From Streptomyces sp. NBC_00620 (GTDB taxonomy: Bacteria > Actinomycetota > Actinomycetes > Streptomycetales > Streptomycetaceae): a DNA stretch of 64,000 nt. Position 1 is the first letter of the stretch. Each line of letters opens with the position of its first letter. A program made the position numbers and the translations under genes. The notes beneath the pieces were generated by a model, which was given only the letters and a program-made list of their open reading frames with translations, ran no database searches and was not told the DNA's origin. Below are positions 27,591 through 36,095 of this stretch, piece by piece. The DNA lies in NCBI RefSeq assembly GCF_026341825.1, contig NZ_JAPENY010000002.1, forward strand, positions 2,327,001 through 2,391,000. The letters are read 5' to 3'.

Positions 27591-28358
27591 ATGGCGCGGG
27601 TCCGACTGCTTCAACTCGGCGCGCTGGCCGCCGTGTTGGCGCTGTGGGCGCTGATCGCCGCGGCAGGGCTGGTCAGTTCGACGGCCCTGCCGGGCCCACG
27701 TGCTGTCGCCGTCGCCTTCTGGCAGCTCGCGGGGAGCGGCGCGTTCTGGCAGGCGGTCGGTGAGACTCTGCGCGGCGCGGTCACCGGGTTGGTGGTGGCG
27801 GTCGCCGTCGGCATCCCGGTGGGGCTGGTGACCGGGGTGTACGCGGCGGCCGAGGAGTCCTCCCGGCTGCTCATGGAGATCCTCCGCTCCTTCCCCGTCA
27901 TCGCCCTGCTGCCGGTCTTCCTGCTGGTGCTCGGCTCGACGCCGGGCATGAAGGCCACGGTCGTTTTCATCGCATGCGTCTTCCCGGTGCTGTTGCAGGC
28001 CCAGTACGGGGCACAGAGCGTCCCCCCGTCGATCCGAGAGACCGTGCACGGCTACCGCATCCCGCGCCTGCTGCGTTTCCGGCGCGTGATCCTGCCCGGT
28101 GCGGCGCCGTCCATCATGACCGGGCTACGGCTCGCGGCGACCACCTCCGTGCTCGTGGCCATCGGCGTCGAGGTGCTCACCACGCTCCCCGGCATCGGAC
28201 ACATGATCATGGAGTCGCAGCAGGCGGGGGCGTCGGCACGGGCGTACGCCTGCATCCTCACCGCGGGCGCCATCGGCCACACGATCACGCTGCTCGCGCA
28301 GTTCGCAGAACACCGGCTGCTGCGCTGGCGTCCGCCCGCCCTCGCGGGAGGTGAGTGA
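27591..28358 (+). CDS. ABC transporter permease, SsuC/TauC type (first copy)
   Basis: This 255-residue permease starts at ATG 27591, seven bases after GAGGAG, which itself overlaps the end of the preceding gene. It has about six membrane helices and the coupling sequence RETVHGYRIPRLLRFRRVIL followed by PGAAPSI, as in taurine and nitrate importers. Together with the next permease it probably forms a heterodimer, which is less usual in this class than a homodimer of one permease. Confidence 0.92.
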   Translation: MARVRLLQLGALAAVLALWALIAAAGLVSSTALPGPRAVAVAFWQLAGSGAFWQAVGETLRGAVTGLVVAVAVGIPVGLVTGVYAAAEESSRLLMEILRSFPVIALLPVFLLVLGSTPGMKATVVFIACVFPVLLQAQYGAQSVPPSIRETVHGYRIPRLLRFRRVILPGAAPSIMTGLRLAATTSVLVAIGVEVLTTLPGIGHMIMESQQAGASARAYACILTAGAIGHTITLLAQFAEHRLLRWRPPALAGGE

Positions 28359-28361
28359 CCT

Positions 28362-29189
28362 GTGCCCTGGAAACCGATGCTGCGTCAATTGTGGCTCCCT
28401 GTAGTGGTGTTCGCCGTCCTGATCGTGTCGACAGCGGGCAGCACCAGCTTCTACTTCCCGCCGCTGACCGAAGTCCTGGACGTCCTGTGGACGGAGCTCG
28501 CGCACGGCGGCCTCTTCGGCGACCTGCTGTTCAGCCTGCGCAACATCGTGCTCGGGCTGGCCCTCGCCATCGTGGTGGGGGTGGGCGCGGGGCTGGTCAT
28601 CGGAGAGATCCGCACCCTGCGCCTCGCGACGGGCCCGCTGCTCGACTTCGCCCGCGCGACACCGACCGTGGGCTTCGTGCCCGTCATCATCCTCACCCTG
28701 GGAATCGGCTCGGGCCCGAAGGTCTTCCTGATCTTCCTCGGCTCGGTGTGGCCCATCCTCCTCAACACCGTCAGCGGGGTGCGGGCCATCAGCCCGGCCG
28801 TGCACGAGACCGCGCGCGGCTACCGCATCCCGTGGCGGCTGCGCCTGCGCCGGGTGATCCTGCCCGGGGCGCTGCCGCAGATCCTGGCCGGTATCCGGGT
28901 CGCACTGTCCATAGCCGTCGTCCTCATGGTGGTCAGCGAGATCTACGGATCGCCCGACGGACTCGGCAATTTCATCCTGCAGAGCGGATCGAGCTTCCAC
29001 GTCGCCGAGACCTGGGCCGGCACCATCCTGATCGGCATCCTCGGATACGGGCTGAGCGTGCTCCTCCTGCTGTGCGAGCACCTCCTTCTCGGCTGGTACC
29101 ACCAACGCGCGCCACGGGCCCGTCCGGCGAAGACCGCGACCATCGAGAGCATCGACACCATCGAGAAGAGCAACGGAGTCGTCGTATGA
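28362..29189 (+). CDS. ABC transporter permease, SsuC/TauC type (second copy)
   Basis: This 275-residue permease starts at GTG 28362, three bases after the first permease ends. It has six predicted helices and the coupling loop HETARGYRIPWRLRLRRVIL then PGALPQI. It resembles its neighbour, indicating duplication and divergence into a two-subunit channel. The C-terminal tail after the last helix is rich in Arg and Glu. Its stop overlaps the ATPase start (ATGA at 29186-29189). One TGTCGACA lies inside the coding sequence at 28426 and is probably fortuitous. Confidence 0.92.
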   Translation: MPWKPMLRQLWLPVVVFAVLIVSTAGSTSFYFPPLTEVLDVLWTELAHGGLFGDLLFSLRNIVLGLALAIVVGVGAGLVIGEIRTLRLATGPLLDFARATPTVGFVPVIILTLGIGSGPKVFLIFLGSVWPILLNTVSGVRAISPAVHETARGYRIPWRLRLRRVILPGALPQILAGIRVALSIAVVLMVVSEIYGSPDGLGNFILQSGSSFHVAETWAGTILIGILGYGLSVLLLLCEHLLLGWYHQRAPRARPAKTATIESIDTIEKSNGVVV

Positions 29190-30022
29190 CACGCGGATCC
29201 AGCCTGTATGTCGAAGACCTCCGAATGAGCTTCGGACAGGGCTCGCAGGAACACCGGGTCCTCGACGGACTGACCCTGCGCGTGGACCCGGGGGAGTCGG
29301 TGTGCGTGGTCGGCCCCTCCGGCGCGGGCAAGACGACCCTGCTGCGCTGCCTCGCCGGGCTGACCCGCCCGACATCGGGAACGGTGCGCTACGGAGAACA
29401 GCCGCTGACCGAGCCGCACGCGGACATCGCCGTGGTCTCCCAGGACTACCGCGGTTCGCTGCTGCCCTGGCTGCGGGTCTGGGACAACGTGGCGTTCCCG
29501 CTGCAGGGCAGGGGCGTACGGCGTGCCGAGCGCAAGCGGCGCGCCCTGGAGTGCCTTGCCGCGGTCGGCCTGCCCGACGTCGCCGACAAGTACCCCTGGC
29601 AGCTCTCCGGCGGCATGCAGCAGCGGGTGGCCATCGCGCGCGGACTCGCCTACGACGCCCCGGTCCTGCTGATGGACGAACCATTCGGCTCGGTGGACGC
29701 CCAATCCCGCTTCGATCTGGAGGACTTGACGCTGGAGCTGCGCCGGCGCCTCGGCATCACGGTCGTCGTGGTCACGCACGACATCGACGAGGCGGTGTAC
29801 CTCGGCGACCGGGTGATCGTCCTCGGGGGGAAGCCGACCGCCGTCCTCGACACGCTGACCATTCCCCTCGGGAGCGAGCGCGATCAGCTGTCGACCCGGG
29901 CCGATCCCCGGTTCACCGAGCTGCGCACCCGGGTGCTGGCCCGGATCCGCGGGGAGCGCGCCCCGGATACGAGAGCCACGCCGGACCCGGCCGTCAAGGC
30001 GGATCGTACGGGGGTGGTCTGA
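29186..30022 (+). CDS. ABC transporter ATP-binding protein, SsuB/TauB type
   Basis: This 278-residue ATPase has Walker A GPSGAGKTT (about 45), a Q-loop in VVSQDYRGSLLPWL, the ABC signature LSGGMQQR (about 142), Walker B VLLMDEPFG and the switch His in VVTHDIDEAV. It energises the importer formed by the three preceding genes and is translationally coupled to the second permease. The Arg/Asp-rich C-terminus (about 30 residues) extends beyond the usual family end. The VOC protein gene follows three bases later. Confidence 0.94.
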   Translation: MTRGSSLYVEDLRMSFGQGSQEHRVLDGLTLRVDPGESVCVVGPSGAGKTTLLRCLAGLTRPTSGTVRYGEQPLTEPHADIAVVSQDYRGSLLPWLRVWDNVAFPLQGRGVRRAERKRRALECLAAVGLPDVADKYPWQLSGGMQQRVAIARGLAYDAPVLLMDEPFGSVDAQSRFDLEDLTLELRRRLGITVVVVTHDIDEAVYLGDRVIVLGGKPTAVLDTLTIPLGSERDQLSTRADPRFTELRTRVLARIRGERAPDTRATPDPAVKADRTGVV

Positions 30023-30024
30023 CC

Positions 30025-30435
30025 GTGCGCCTCGACCATGTGGGCCTTTCCGTGCCGGAGTTGACGGCCGCGACCAGGTGGTACCGCGCGGCCCTGGACC
30101 TCACCGAGGAGCATGCGTTCGCCGTCCCGGGCACGGAGTTGCGCGGAGTGATGCTCCGTCATGACAGCGGATGGCGGCTCGAGTTGCTCCACCGCCCGGA
30201 CGCTGCGCCGGGACTCGCCGCCGACACCCCGCTGGAAGCCGCGGCCACGCTCGGCTTCGGCCACCTCTGCCTGCGCGTCGACACCCCGGCCGAGGTCGAC
30301 GCCGCGTTCGACCGACTCGTCGTGGCCGGAGCGGGCGTACGGATGAGCCCGCGCCCGGCTCCGCGCCCCGGCGCCCGGATGGCGTTCGTGTCCGATCCGT
30401 ACGGAAACCTCATCGAACTCATCGACCGCGCCTGA
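30025..30435 (+). CDS. VOC-superfamily (glyoxalase/dioxygenase-fold) protein
   Basis: This 136-residue protein starts at GTG 30025, three bases after the ATPase gene. It has the two beta-alpha-beta-beta-beta modules of the vicinal-oxygen-chelate fold. Likely metal ligands are His in LDHVGLSV, Glu in LELLHRP, His in GHLCLRV and Glu in NLIELIDRA. Members include methylmalonyl-CoA epimerase, glyoxalase I and extradiol dioxygenases. The single-domain length favours an isomerase or lyase over a ring-cleaving dioxygenase. As the last gene of the oxidase/importer operon it probably acts on an imported or oxidised intermediate. Confidence 0.85.
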   Translation: MRLDHVGLSVPELTAATRWYRAALDLTEEHAFAVPGTELRGVMLRHDSGWRLELLHRPDAAPGLAADTPLEAAATLGFGHLCLRVDTPAEVDAAFDRLVVAGAGVRMSPRPAPRPGARMAFVSDPYGNLIELIDRA

Positions 30436-30475
30436 GACGGGCGCCCCTTCGCCACCGTCCCACTCCGCCGCTCAA

Positions 30476-30535
30476 CCCTGCCCGAAAACACCTCAACCCT
30501 GCACAGCCACAGCTCCCCCCTGCCCGAAAACACCT
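30476..30535. repeat. 18-bp direct repeat pair
   Basis: CCCTGCCCGAAAACACCT occurs at 30476-30493 and again at 30518-30535, exactly 42 bp apart. The pair lies in the leader region just before the secreted beta-helix gene. It may be a slippage duplication or a paired binding site. Confidence 0.7.
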
Positions 30536-30554
30536 GAAGACAAGGAAGTTCACG

Positions 30555-32531
30555 GTGGATCACAAGAAGTCCCTCGCCGAGCGTGAAGTCACCTTCAGAG
30601 CACGTCCCCGCGCCCTGCTGGTGGCAGTGGCCGCGGCTTTCGCCCCGGCCCTCGCCATCCCGACCGCCGCCCGCGCCGCCACCACACGTGCGACGCTCAC
30701 CGTCGGCTCCGGGGAGACCGTCGAGGTCACCGCGACCACCAAACTCAGCTCCCTCACCATTGAGGAGGGCGGCGTCCTCGCGGCCCCCGACGGCTACAAC
30801 CTGAGCCTGACCGTCAACAGCGTGGAGACCGGCAGCGAGCTGGCGCTGCTCACCGACGGCTACGGCGGAGCGGCGACCGCGATCGCCGCCGGTACCTACC
30901 GGGGCGATGTCGTCATCACCGTGGCCGAGTCCAACAAGCTCGCGTTCAGCACTCTCACCTTCCCCTTCCGCCAAGCCATCTACGTGGATTCCGACGGCGT
31001 CGACAAGGCGAAGTCCGTCCTCGCGAACGTACGCGGCGGTTGCGCCACCGACTCCGCCGCGACCGGCATCCGTCTCGCCTCGAACGGCGAGGCGTTCAAC
31101 GGCGTCTACGTCACCGGCGGCGGCAGCTACGCCCTCACCAACCCCAAGATCGCCTTCGTCGGCAACGGCCGCAACGACTTCATCGGATACGGCGCCTCCG
31201 TCCAGGGCACCGGGGAGGGCACCACCCTCGTCGTCAACGGCGCGACCATCAGCAACCAGGGCGTGGTCCGTACCGCCGTCGTCGCGGACGCCACCGCCAA
31301 TGTCATCGTCAAGAACTCCACGCTCCACTGCGCCGACGGCACCGTGCCCGACGAGTACCCCGCCTCCGGCACCGGCGACACCAAGTACATGATCACTGTG
31401 CCCTGGATGCTCGGCCTGTCGGGCAACGTCCGGACCACCAACCTGCTGGGCGCCAACACCAGGGCCAGCTACATCAACTCCCGGGTCTCGTCCGAGAACT
31501 GGGGCGCGCTGTCCGTCGACGGCGGCAGCAACTGCACGCTGACCGTCATCAACAGCGAGATCGCCAACACGGGCGGGGTCGGCTACGGGTCGTACGCCAT
31601 CGGCAATGTGACCGAGCACATCCTCGGTTCGCGCTACGACGTCGGCGACTACGTGCTGATCACCTGGAGCGGGACCGTCCACTACGGCGACAGCACCAAG
31701 GCGGCGGTCGCCGAGCTGAACACGGGTCTGGAACTCGGGCTGACCAGCCGGGAGCTGGCCGCACTGCCCGTGCAGTCCAACGACCTCACCTCCGGGCGCT
31801 TCGGCTTCATGTGGTACGGCGCCTCGGCCGTGACCATCGACGGCGGGACCCGGGTCAGGACGGGGAAGACCACCTTCCTCTCGAAGGCCTCCGCGGCGAC
31901 CGTCTCCGTGGACGGTTCCGACGGCGCCACGATCGAGGCCGGCAACGGGGTCATCTTCCAACTGATGGATACCGACCGGCCCAGCAGCGTCGCGGTGTCG
32001 GGCAAGCCGTGGAGCAGCGAGACGATCGGCAGTTACACGGAGCCCACCGGCAGTCCCGCCAAGTCGTCGACCTGGGTCACCACCAGCGCCCAGACGGCGG
32101 ACTCGGCCGCCACGTTCACGGACATCTCCTTGAAGGGCGACTTCTACAACTCAGTCCGGGGCGGCGGCAACGCGAACCTGCAGGGTCAGAACCTGGTGCT
32201 CACCTTCGACGCCTCCACCGTCGAGGGTGTCATCTCCGCGTCCGCCACCAAGCACAGCGTCTCCACCATCACCGTGGCCGAGTACCGGGAGATCGGTGAG
32301 GTGACCAACACCGCCCAGGCGGTGGTCAACAACGGTGTCATCGTGACCCTGAAGAACGGCGCCACTTGGACGGTCGCCGGCACCTCCTACCTCAGCGCGC
32401 TGACCATCGGCTCCGGCGCCTCCGTCACCGCCCCGGCGGGCAGGACCGTAACCCTGACGGTGGACGGCACGGCAACGGCCATCACCCCGGGCACGACCTA
32501 CACCGGGTCGCTCACGCTGACTGTGGCGTAG
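30555..32531 (+). CDS. secreted beta-helix-like surface protein of unknown function
   Basis: This 658-residue protein starts at GTG 30555 after AAGGAAG. It has a Sec signal (LLVAVAAAFAPALAIP, cleavage near ARAATT). The body is rich in Thr, Ser, Gly, Val and Asn, with short strand-turn repeats (SNGEAFNGVYVTGGGSY, TTLVVNGATISNQG, SVDGGSNCTLTVINSEI) typical of right-handed parallel beta-helices of lyase or adhesin type. The first and last ~80 residues match each other: LSSLTIEEGGVLAAPDGYNL against LSALTIGSGASVTAPAGRTV, both ending in a TAITPGTTY- or TAIAAGTYR-like segment and LTVA. No catalytic motif was recognised. A strong terminator follows, so it ends its transcript. Confidence 0.75.
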   Translation: MDHKKSLAEREVTFRARPRALLVAVAAAFAPALAIPTAARAATTRATLTVGSGETVEVTATTKLSSLTIEEGGVLAAPDGYNLSLTVNSVETGSELALLTDGYGGAATAIAAGTYRGDVVITVAESNKLAFSTLTFPFRQAIYVDSDGVDKAKSVLANVRGGCATDSAATGIRLASNGEAFNGVYVTGGGSYALTNPKIAFVGNGRNDFIGYGASVQGTGEGTTLVVNGATISNQGVVRTAVVADATANVIVKNSTLHCADGTVPDEYPASGTGDTKYMITVPWMLGLSGNVRTTNLLGANTRASYINSRVSSENWGALSVDGGSNCTLTVINSEIANTGGVGYGSYAIGNVTEHILGSRYDVGDYVLITWSGTVHYGDSTKAAVAELNTGLELGLTSRELAALPVQSNDLTSGRFGFMWYGASAVTIDGGTRVRTGKTTFLSKASAATVSVDGSDGATIEAGNGVIFQLMDTDRPSSVAVSGKPWSSETIGSYTEPTGSPAKSSTWVTTSAQTADSAATFTDISLKGDFYNSVRGGGNANLQGQNLVLTFDASTVEGVISASATKHSVSTITVAEYREIGEVTNTAQAVVNNGVIVTLKNGATWTVAGTSYLSALTIGSGASVTAPAGRTVTLTVDGTATAITPGTTYTGSLTLTVA

Positions 32532-32548
32532 CGAGACAGCAAGAGAGA

Positions 32549-32598
32549 CCGGCCCCCGGGTGGATGCGAACCGAATCCCGGGGGCCGGAGTATTTATT
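32549..32598 (+). terminator. strong rho-independent terminator
   Basis: A perfect 12-base stem, CCGGCCCCCGGG (32549-32560) with CCCGGGGGCCGG (32577-32588), encloses a 16-base loop and is followed by TATTTATT (32591-32598), an AT-rich tail that is exceptional in this genome. It ends transcription of the beta-helix protein gene. Confidence 0.88.
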
Positions 32599-32611
32599 GG
32601 GAGGGGCAGGA

Positions 32612-32666
32612 GCGCCCGCCCGTAAGGGGCGCGGGGAGCTGCGAGACCAGCCCCCACCGACCCGCA
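32612..32666 (-). repeat. dispersed Streptomyces palindromic repeat, intergenic copy
   Basis: Read on the minus strand, the segment runs TGCGGGTCGGTGGGGGCTGG, then TCTCGCAGCTCCCCGCGCCC and CTTACGGG. It matches the copy inside the NRPS gene at 60576-60627 with about three differences over the first 46 bases. The inner part can fold as GGGGCGCGGGGAGCTGCG. It lies between a terminator and a convergent SDR gene, the normal intergenic setting for this element. Confidence 0.85.
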
Positions 32667-32696
32667 GCCGAAAACCCGCGCCCCCAAGCGGAGCGC

Positions 32697-33479
32697 CTAC
32701 GCTCCGATCATGTTGTAACCGCCGTCCGCGACAAGGAACCCACCGGTGATGTGCTGCGCATCCTCCGTGGCGAGGAAGAGGGCCGTGCCCGCGAGCTGCT
32801 CCGGACCCGGAATGCGCCCCATCGGTGTGGCCGCGCGCAGCTGCTCGCCACGCCCGCTCCGCCAGTCCTCGCGGCCGAGGGTGGCCTTCGTCTCGATGAA
32901 ACCCGGCGCGAAGACGTTTACGCGGACGTCGGGCGCGAAGGCATGCGCGTACGACTTGGTCAGGCCGATGATGCCGTACTTGGCCGCCGCGTACTGCGGG
33001 GCGCGGGCGCTGCCCCGCACCACCACCGTGGAGCCGATGTTGACGATGGCGCCGCCGCCCTCCTGCTCCAGCATCCGCGCGCCGAACTCATGGGTACACA
33101 GCAGCGTGCCCTTGATGTCGACGGCGAGGACGTGGTCGATGGACTCCTCCGTGATGTCCCGCCAGGACATCTGCTCGCGGGCCACATCGCCGACGTTGTT
33201 GACGGCCACGTCCAGTCGGCCGAAGTGCGCCCAGACCTCGTCGGCCAGGCGCTGGATCTGCGCATGCTCGGAGATGTCGGCCTGCACGACGACGGCCTTG
33301 CGGCCGAGCGCCGTGACGCGCTCCGCCGTGGCCTCGGCACCCTCGCGCGAACTGCGGTAGTGGATCGCGACATCGGCTCCCTCCCGCGCGGCCCGCACCG
33401 CGATCTCGGCGCCGAATCCGGTGCCGGCTCCGGTGACGAGGACGGTCTTGCCGGTGAAGCGTTCGGGGACGGCAGTCAT
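32697..33479 (-). CDS. short-chain dehydrogenase/reductase (FabG-like)
   Basis: This 260-residue classical SDR has TGAGTGFG nucleotide binding (about residue 17), NNVGD, the catalytic Ser in NIGSTVV and YAAAK (about 163). The basic HYRSS after the second strand suggests NADP preference. The start is ATG 33479 with GGAGATC six bases upstream. It lies 43 bp downstream of another SDR gene on the same strand, so both are probably transcribed from the 34.3-kb operator region. It likely interconverts a keto and a hydroxy group in the pathway. Confidence 0.9.
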   Translation of the reverse strand: MTAVPERFTGKTVLVTGAGTGFGAEIAVRAAREGADVAIHYRSSREGAEATAERVTALGRKAVVVQADISEHAQIQRLADEVWAHFGRLDVAVNNVGDVAREQMSWRDITEESIDHVLAVDIKGTLLCTHEFGARMLEQEGGGAIVNIGSTVVVRGSARAPQYAAAKYGIIGLTKSYAHAFAPDVRVNVFAPGFIETKATLGREDWRSGRGEQLRAATPMGRIPGPEQLAGTALFLATEDAQHITGGFLVADGGYNMIGA

Positions 33480-33522
33480 GGGATCTCCGTTCGAGTGAGC
33501 AGAAGGTTCGGTGCTGCGCCGG

Positions 33523-34275
33523 TCATACGAGAGTCCGCCCGCCGTCGGCGTACAGCACCTGCCCGGTGACGAACGCGGACGCGTCGGAGGAGAGGAAGAG
33601 GACCGGCCCCGTCAGGTCGTCGGGCCGGCCGAGTCGCCCGGCCGGTACGAGCGCCTCCATGGCCGTGCGCCTGCCGGGCTCGGCGAGATAGGCGCGCGTG
33701 AGGTCGGTCTCGGTGTAGCCGGGCGCCACGGCGTTGACCGTGACTCCGTCGGCGGCCCATTCGCGTGCCATCACCCGCATGAGCTGGTTGACGCCGCCCT
33801 TGGTGGCCGCGTACGGCGCATGGTCCTTGTGTGCGAGCACCCCGGACACGGACGACAGGAAGACGATCCGCCCGTGACCGGCCGGAACCATCACCGCGCC
33901 GACGGCGCGGCCCAGCCAGAACGCGCTGTTGAGGTTGACGGCGAGCAGCCGCTCCCACACGTCGTCGGGTGTGTCGAGGACCGGCCTGCGGTCATTGACA
34001 CCGACCGCGTGCACGAACACATCGAGGCCGCCCAGTAGTTGTACGGATCTGTCGACGGCCGTACGGCAGGCGGCCGCCGAAGTGAGGTCGGCGGCGAGGC
34101 CGTTCACCGAGCCCGTGCCTGTTCCCTGGGGGAGCTTGCCCAACTTGGTCTCATCGACGTCGAGGACGAGCACCGTTGCGCCTGCCTCCGCAAGCGCCGT
34201 GCTCACCGCCGCGCCGATCCCTCCGGCACCCGCGACCAAGGCGCGCGTACCGGCGAAGTTCCATGTCGTCCGCAT
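33523..34275 (-). CDS. short-chain dehydrogenase/reductase
   Basis: This 250-residue SDR has GAGGIGAAV (about residue 16), an acidic residue ending the second strand (VLDVDE) that favours NAD, and the catalytic Ser and Tyr-Lys in LSSVSG and YAATK (about 154). The start is taken at ATG 34275, where the conserved N-terminus begins. The more upstream ATG at 34314 would overlap the operator TGTCCACA at 34306. It is divergent from the FAH operon and shares its control region. It probably feeds intermediates to the FAH-family enzymes. Confidence 0.88.
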   Translation of the reverse strand: MRTTWNFAGTRALVAGAGGIGAAVSTALAEAGATVLVLDVDETKLGKLPQGTGTGSVNGLAADLTSAAACRTAVDRSVQLLGGLDVFVHAVGVNDRRPVLDTPDDVWERLLAVNLNSAFWLGRAVGAVMVPAGHGRIVFLSSVSGVLAHKDHAPYAATKGGVNQLMRVMAREWAADGVTVNAVAPGYTETDLTRAYLAEPGRRTAMEALVPAGRLGRPDDLTGPVLFLSSDASAFVTGQVLYADGGRTLV

Positions 34276-34305
34276 GTCCGGACCGTAAGCCACGGCTGTG
34301 ATTTG

Positions 34306-34368
34306 TGTCCACACTTTGCGCGCCTCTTGACGTTGAATGGCGTGCTGGGCAGGCTGACTGTCGACAGT
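34306..34368. promoter_or_regulatory. paired GntR-type sites in SDR/FAH divergent promoter
   Basis: A near-copy, TGTCCACA (34306-34313), and the perfect ACTGTCGACAGT (34357-34368) have centres 53 bp apart. They lie between the divergent SDR pair and the FAH-esterase operon. The second site ends 14 bp before the FAH start codon, so binding should block transcription or translation initiation. Confidence 0.7.
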
Positions 34369-34382
34369 TAGGAGTGGTTCTG

Positions 34383-35255
34383 ATGAAGCTGGTGACGTTC
34401 GACGAGGGGCTCGTGGGTCGTCTCGACGGCGAGACCGTCGTGGAACTCGATGTCCCGTCGACTCGCGCGTTCTTCGACCGCGAGGGGCAAGTGGGCGAGA
34501 CGGGACGGACGTTCGCGCTCGCCGAGGTGCGCCTGCGCGCTCCGATCGTGCCGAAGAAGTTCTTCCACACGGCGGGCAACTTCCGGGAGCACCACGAGGA
34601 CCTGGTCCGTGTCGACTGGTCCCACCCGGTCAACAAGGGCATCGTCTTCTTCCAGAACGTGGACGCGATCATCGGTCCGGAAGAGCCGGTCGTGTATCCC
34701 GCGAACCTCACCCGGGAGATGGACTACGAGCTCGAACTCGCCGTCGTCATCGGCAGACCCGGCAAGTTCTTCTCCGCCGAGCAGGCCGCGGAACACATCG
34801 CCGGATACCTGGTCTTCAACGACATCACCGCACGCGACATCCAGCGCAAGGAGATGGAGTCGGGGGTGTTCTCCTTCTCCAAGGGCATCGACACGTTCTG
34901 CCCCATCGGCCCCTACATCGTCACCGCGGACGAGATCGACGACCCGCACAACCTGGACATGGAGCTGCGCGTCAACGGCGACGTACGCCAGAAGTCCAAC
35001 ACCTCCCGCATGTCGGTGTCGATCCCGCAACTGGTCGCCTACCACTCGCCGCAGATCTACAGCGCCGGCGACATCATCACCACCGGCACCATCGCCGGGG
35101 TCGCGGCGAGCACCGCGGACCCCTTCGCGAACTATCTCCGCCCCGGCGACGTCGTCGAGGCCGAGATCGAGGGCCTGGGTGTCCTGCGCAACCCGGTGGT
35201 GTCCTGGCAGGACGCGTACGGGACTCCGGAACCGCCCGCCGAGCAGTGGGTCTGA
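34383..35255 (+). CDS. fumarylacetoacetate-hydrolase-family enzyme (first copy)
   Basis: This 290-residue FAH-fold protein starts at ATG 34383. The C-terminal catalytic domain begins near residue 70. Metal ligands are visible as the Glu pair in MDYELELAVVIG (Glu116, Glu118) and Asp in VFNDITARDIQ. The family cleaves C-C bonds of 1,3-diketones or acylpyruvates, or hydrates oxopentenoates, in aromatic degradation. It is followed after six bases by a second FAH-family gene; the two probably do consecutive or alternative steps. Operator sites overlap its upstream region. The exact reaction is not predictable from sequence alone. Confidence 0.9.
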   Translation: MKLVTFDEGLVGRLDGETVVELDVPSTRAFFDREGQVGETGRTFALAEVRLRAPIVPKKFFHTAGNFREHHEDLVRVDWSHPVNKGIVFFQNVDAIIGPEEPVVYPANLTREMDYELELAVVIGRPGKFFSAEQAAEHIAGYLVFNDITARDIQRKEMESGVFSFSKGIDTFCPIGPYIVTADEIDDPHNLDMELRVNGDVRQKSNTSRMSVSIPQLVAYHSPQIYSAGDIITTGTIAGVAASTADPFANYLRPGDVVEAEIEGLGVLRNPVVSWQDAYGTPEPPAEQWV

Positions 35256-35261
35256 TCCGGC

Positions 35262-36095
35262 ATGCGAATCGCACAACTCGCCGGTCGTACCGTGCTGTTG
35301 ACTCCGGAAGGCGCCATCGATGTGGCCGCCGCCAGTGAGGGCCGTTTCACGGGTGATCTCTTCGAGCAGTGGGACGACCTCGCCGCCTGGGCGCCGGGAG
35401 CCGACCCCTCGCTCGCGCGCCCGTACGACGAGGCCGACCTGGAGGCCCCCGTCCGGGCCCCCCGCCAGATCTTCGCCGTCGCCCTCAACTACCGCCCCCA
35501 CACGGCGGAGGCGGGATACGAGGAACCGGCCGCCCCTCTGGTCTTCACCAAGTTCCCGACCTGTCTCACCGGCCCGTACGCCACGATCGAGCTGCCACCA
35601 GGACACGTCGACTGGGAACTGGAGCTGGTCGCCGTCATCGGCCGAGAGGCCCATCGTGTACCGGTCGAGAAGGGCTGGGACCCGGTCGTGGCGCTCACCG
35701 TCGGCCAGGACCTGTCCGAGCGGATCAGCCAACTCGCGGGCCGACCGGCCCAGTTCTCGCTCGGCAAGTCCTACCCCGGGTTCGGCCCGATCGGGCCCGC
35801 GCTGGTCAGCCTCGACGAGGTCCCGGACCGGGACGACCTGGAGTTGACCTGCGAACTGTCGGGACAGGCCGTGCAGCACGACCGCACCGGCAACATGATC
35901 TTCCCGATACCCCGACTCGTCTCCTATCTCAGCGAGTTCTGCACGCTCCTGCCCGGCGACCTGATCTTCACCGGCACGCCGGCGGGTGTCGGCAACCGCC
36001 GCGTACCGCAGCGCTTCCTGACCCCCGACGACGAACTGGTCAGCCGTATCGGCGGAGTCGGCGAGATGCGGCACCATTTCCGGAGGACGCCATGA
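35262..36095 (+). CDS. fumarylacetoacetate-hydrolase-family enzyme (second copy)
   Basis: This 277-residue protein has the FAH fold, with the metal-binding Glu pair in VDWELELVAVIG (about residue 122), Asp in VGQDLSERI and the substrate loop SLGKSYPGFGPIGP. It ends with TGTPAGVGNRR, a typical active-site strand. It is clearly divergent from the upstream copy, so its substrate probably differs. Such pairs occur as decarboxylase/isomerase or hydratase/hydrolase partners in homoprotocatechuate-type routes. The next gene overlaps its stop codon (ATG at 36092). Confidence 0.9.
   Translation: MRIAQLAGRTVLLTPEGAIDVAAASEGRFTGDLFEQWDDLAAWAPGADPSLARPYDEADLEAPVRAPRQIFAVALNYRPHTAEAGYEEPAAPLVFTKFPTCLTGPYATIELPPGHVDWELELVAVIGREAHRVPVEKGWDPVVALTVGQDLSERISQLAGRPAQFSLGKSYPGFGPIGPALVSLDEVPDRDDLELTCELSGQAVQHDRTGNMIFPIPRLVSYLSEFCTLLPGDLIFTGTPAGVGNRRVPQRFLTPDDELVSRIGGVGEMRHHFRRTP

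Noticed and set aside
28426..28433. TGTCGACA inside the second SsuC-type permease
   Set aside because: It is within codons for I-V-S-T, has no partner 52 bp away and is far from a start site. About one chance copy is expected, so it was left out of the regulon.
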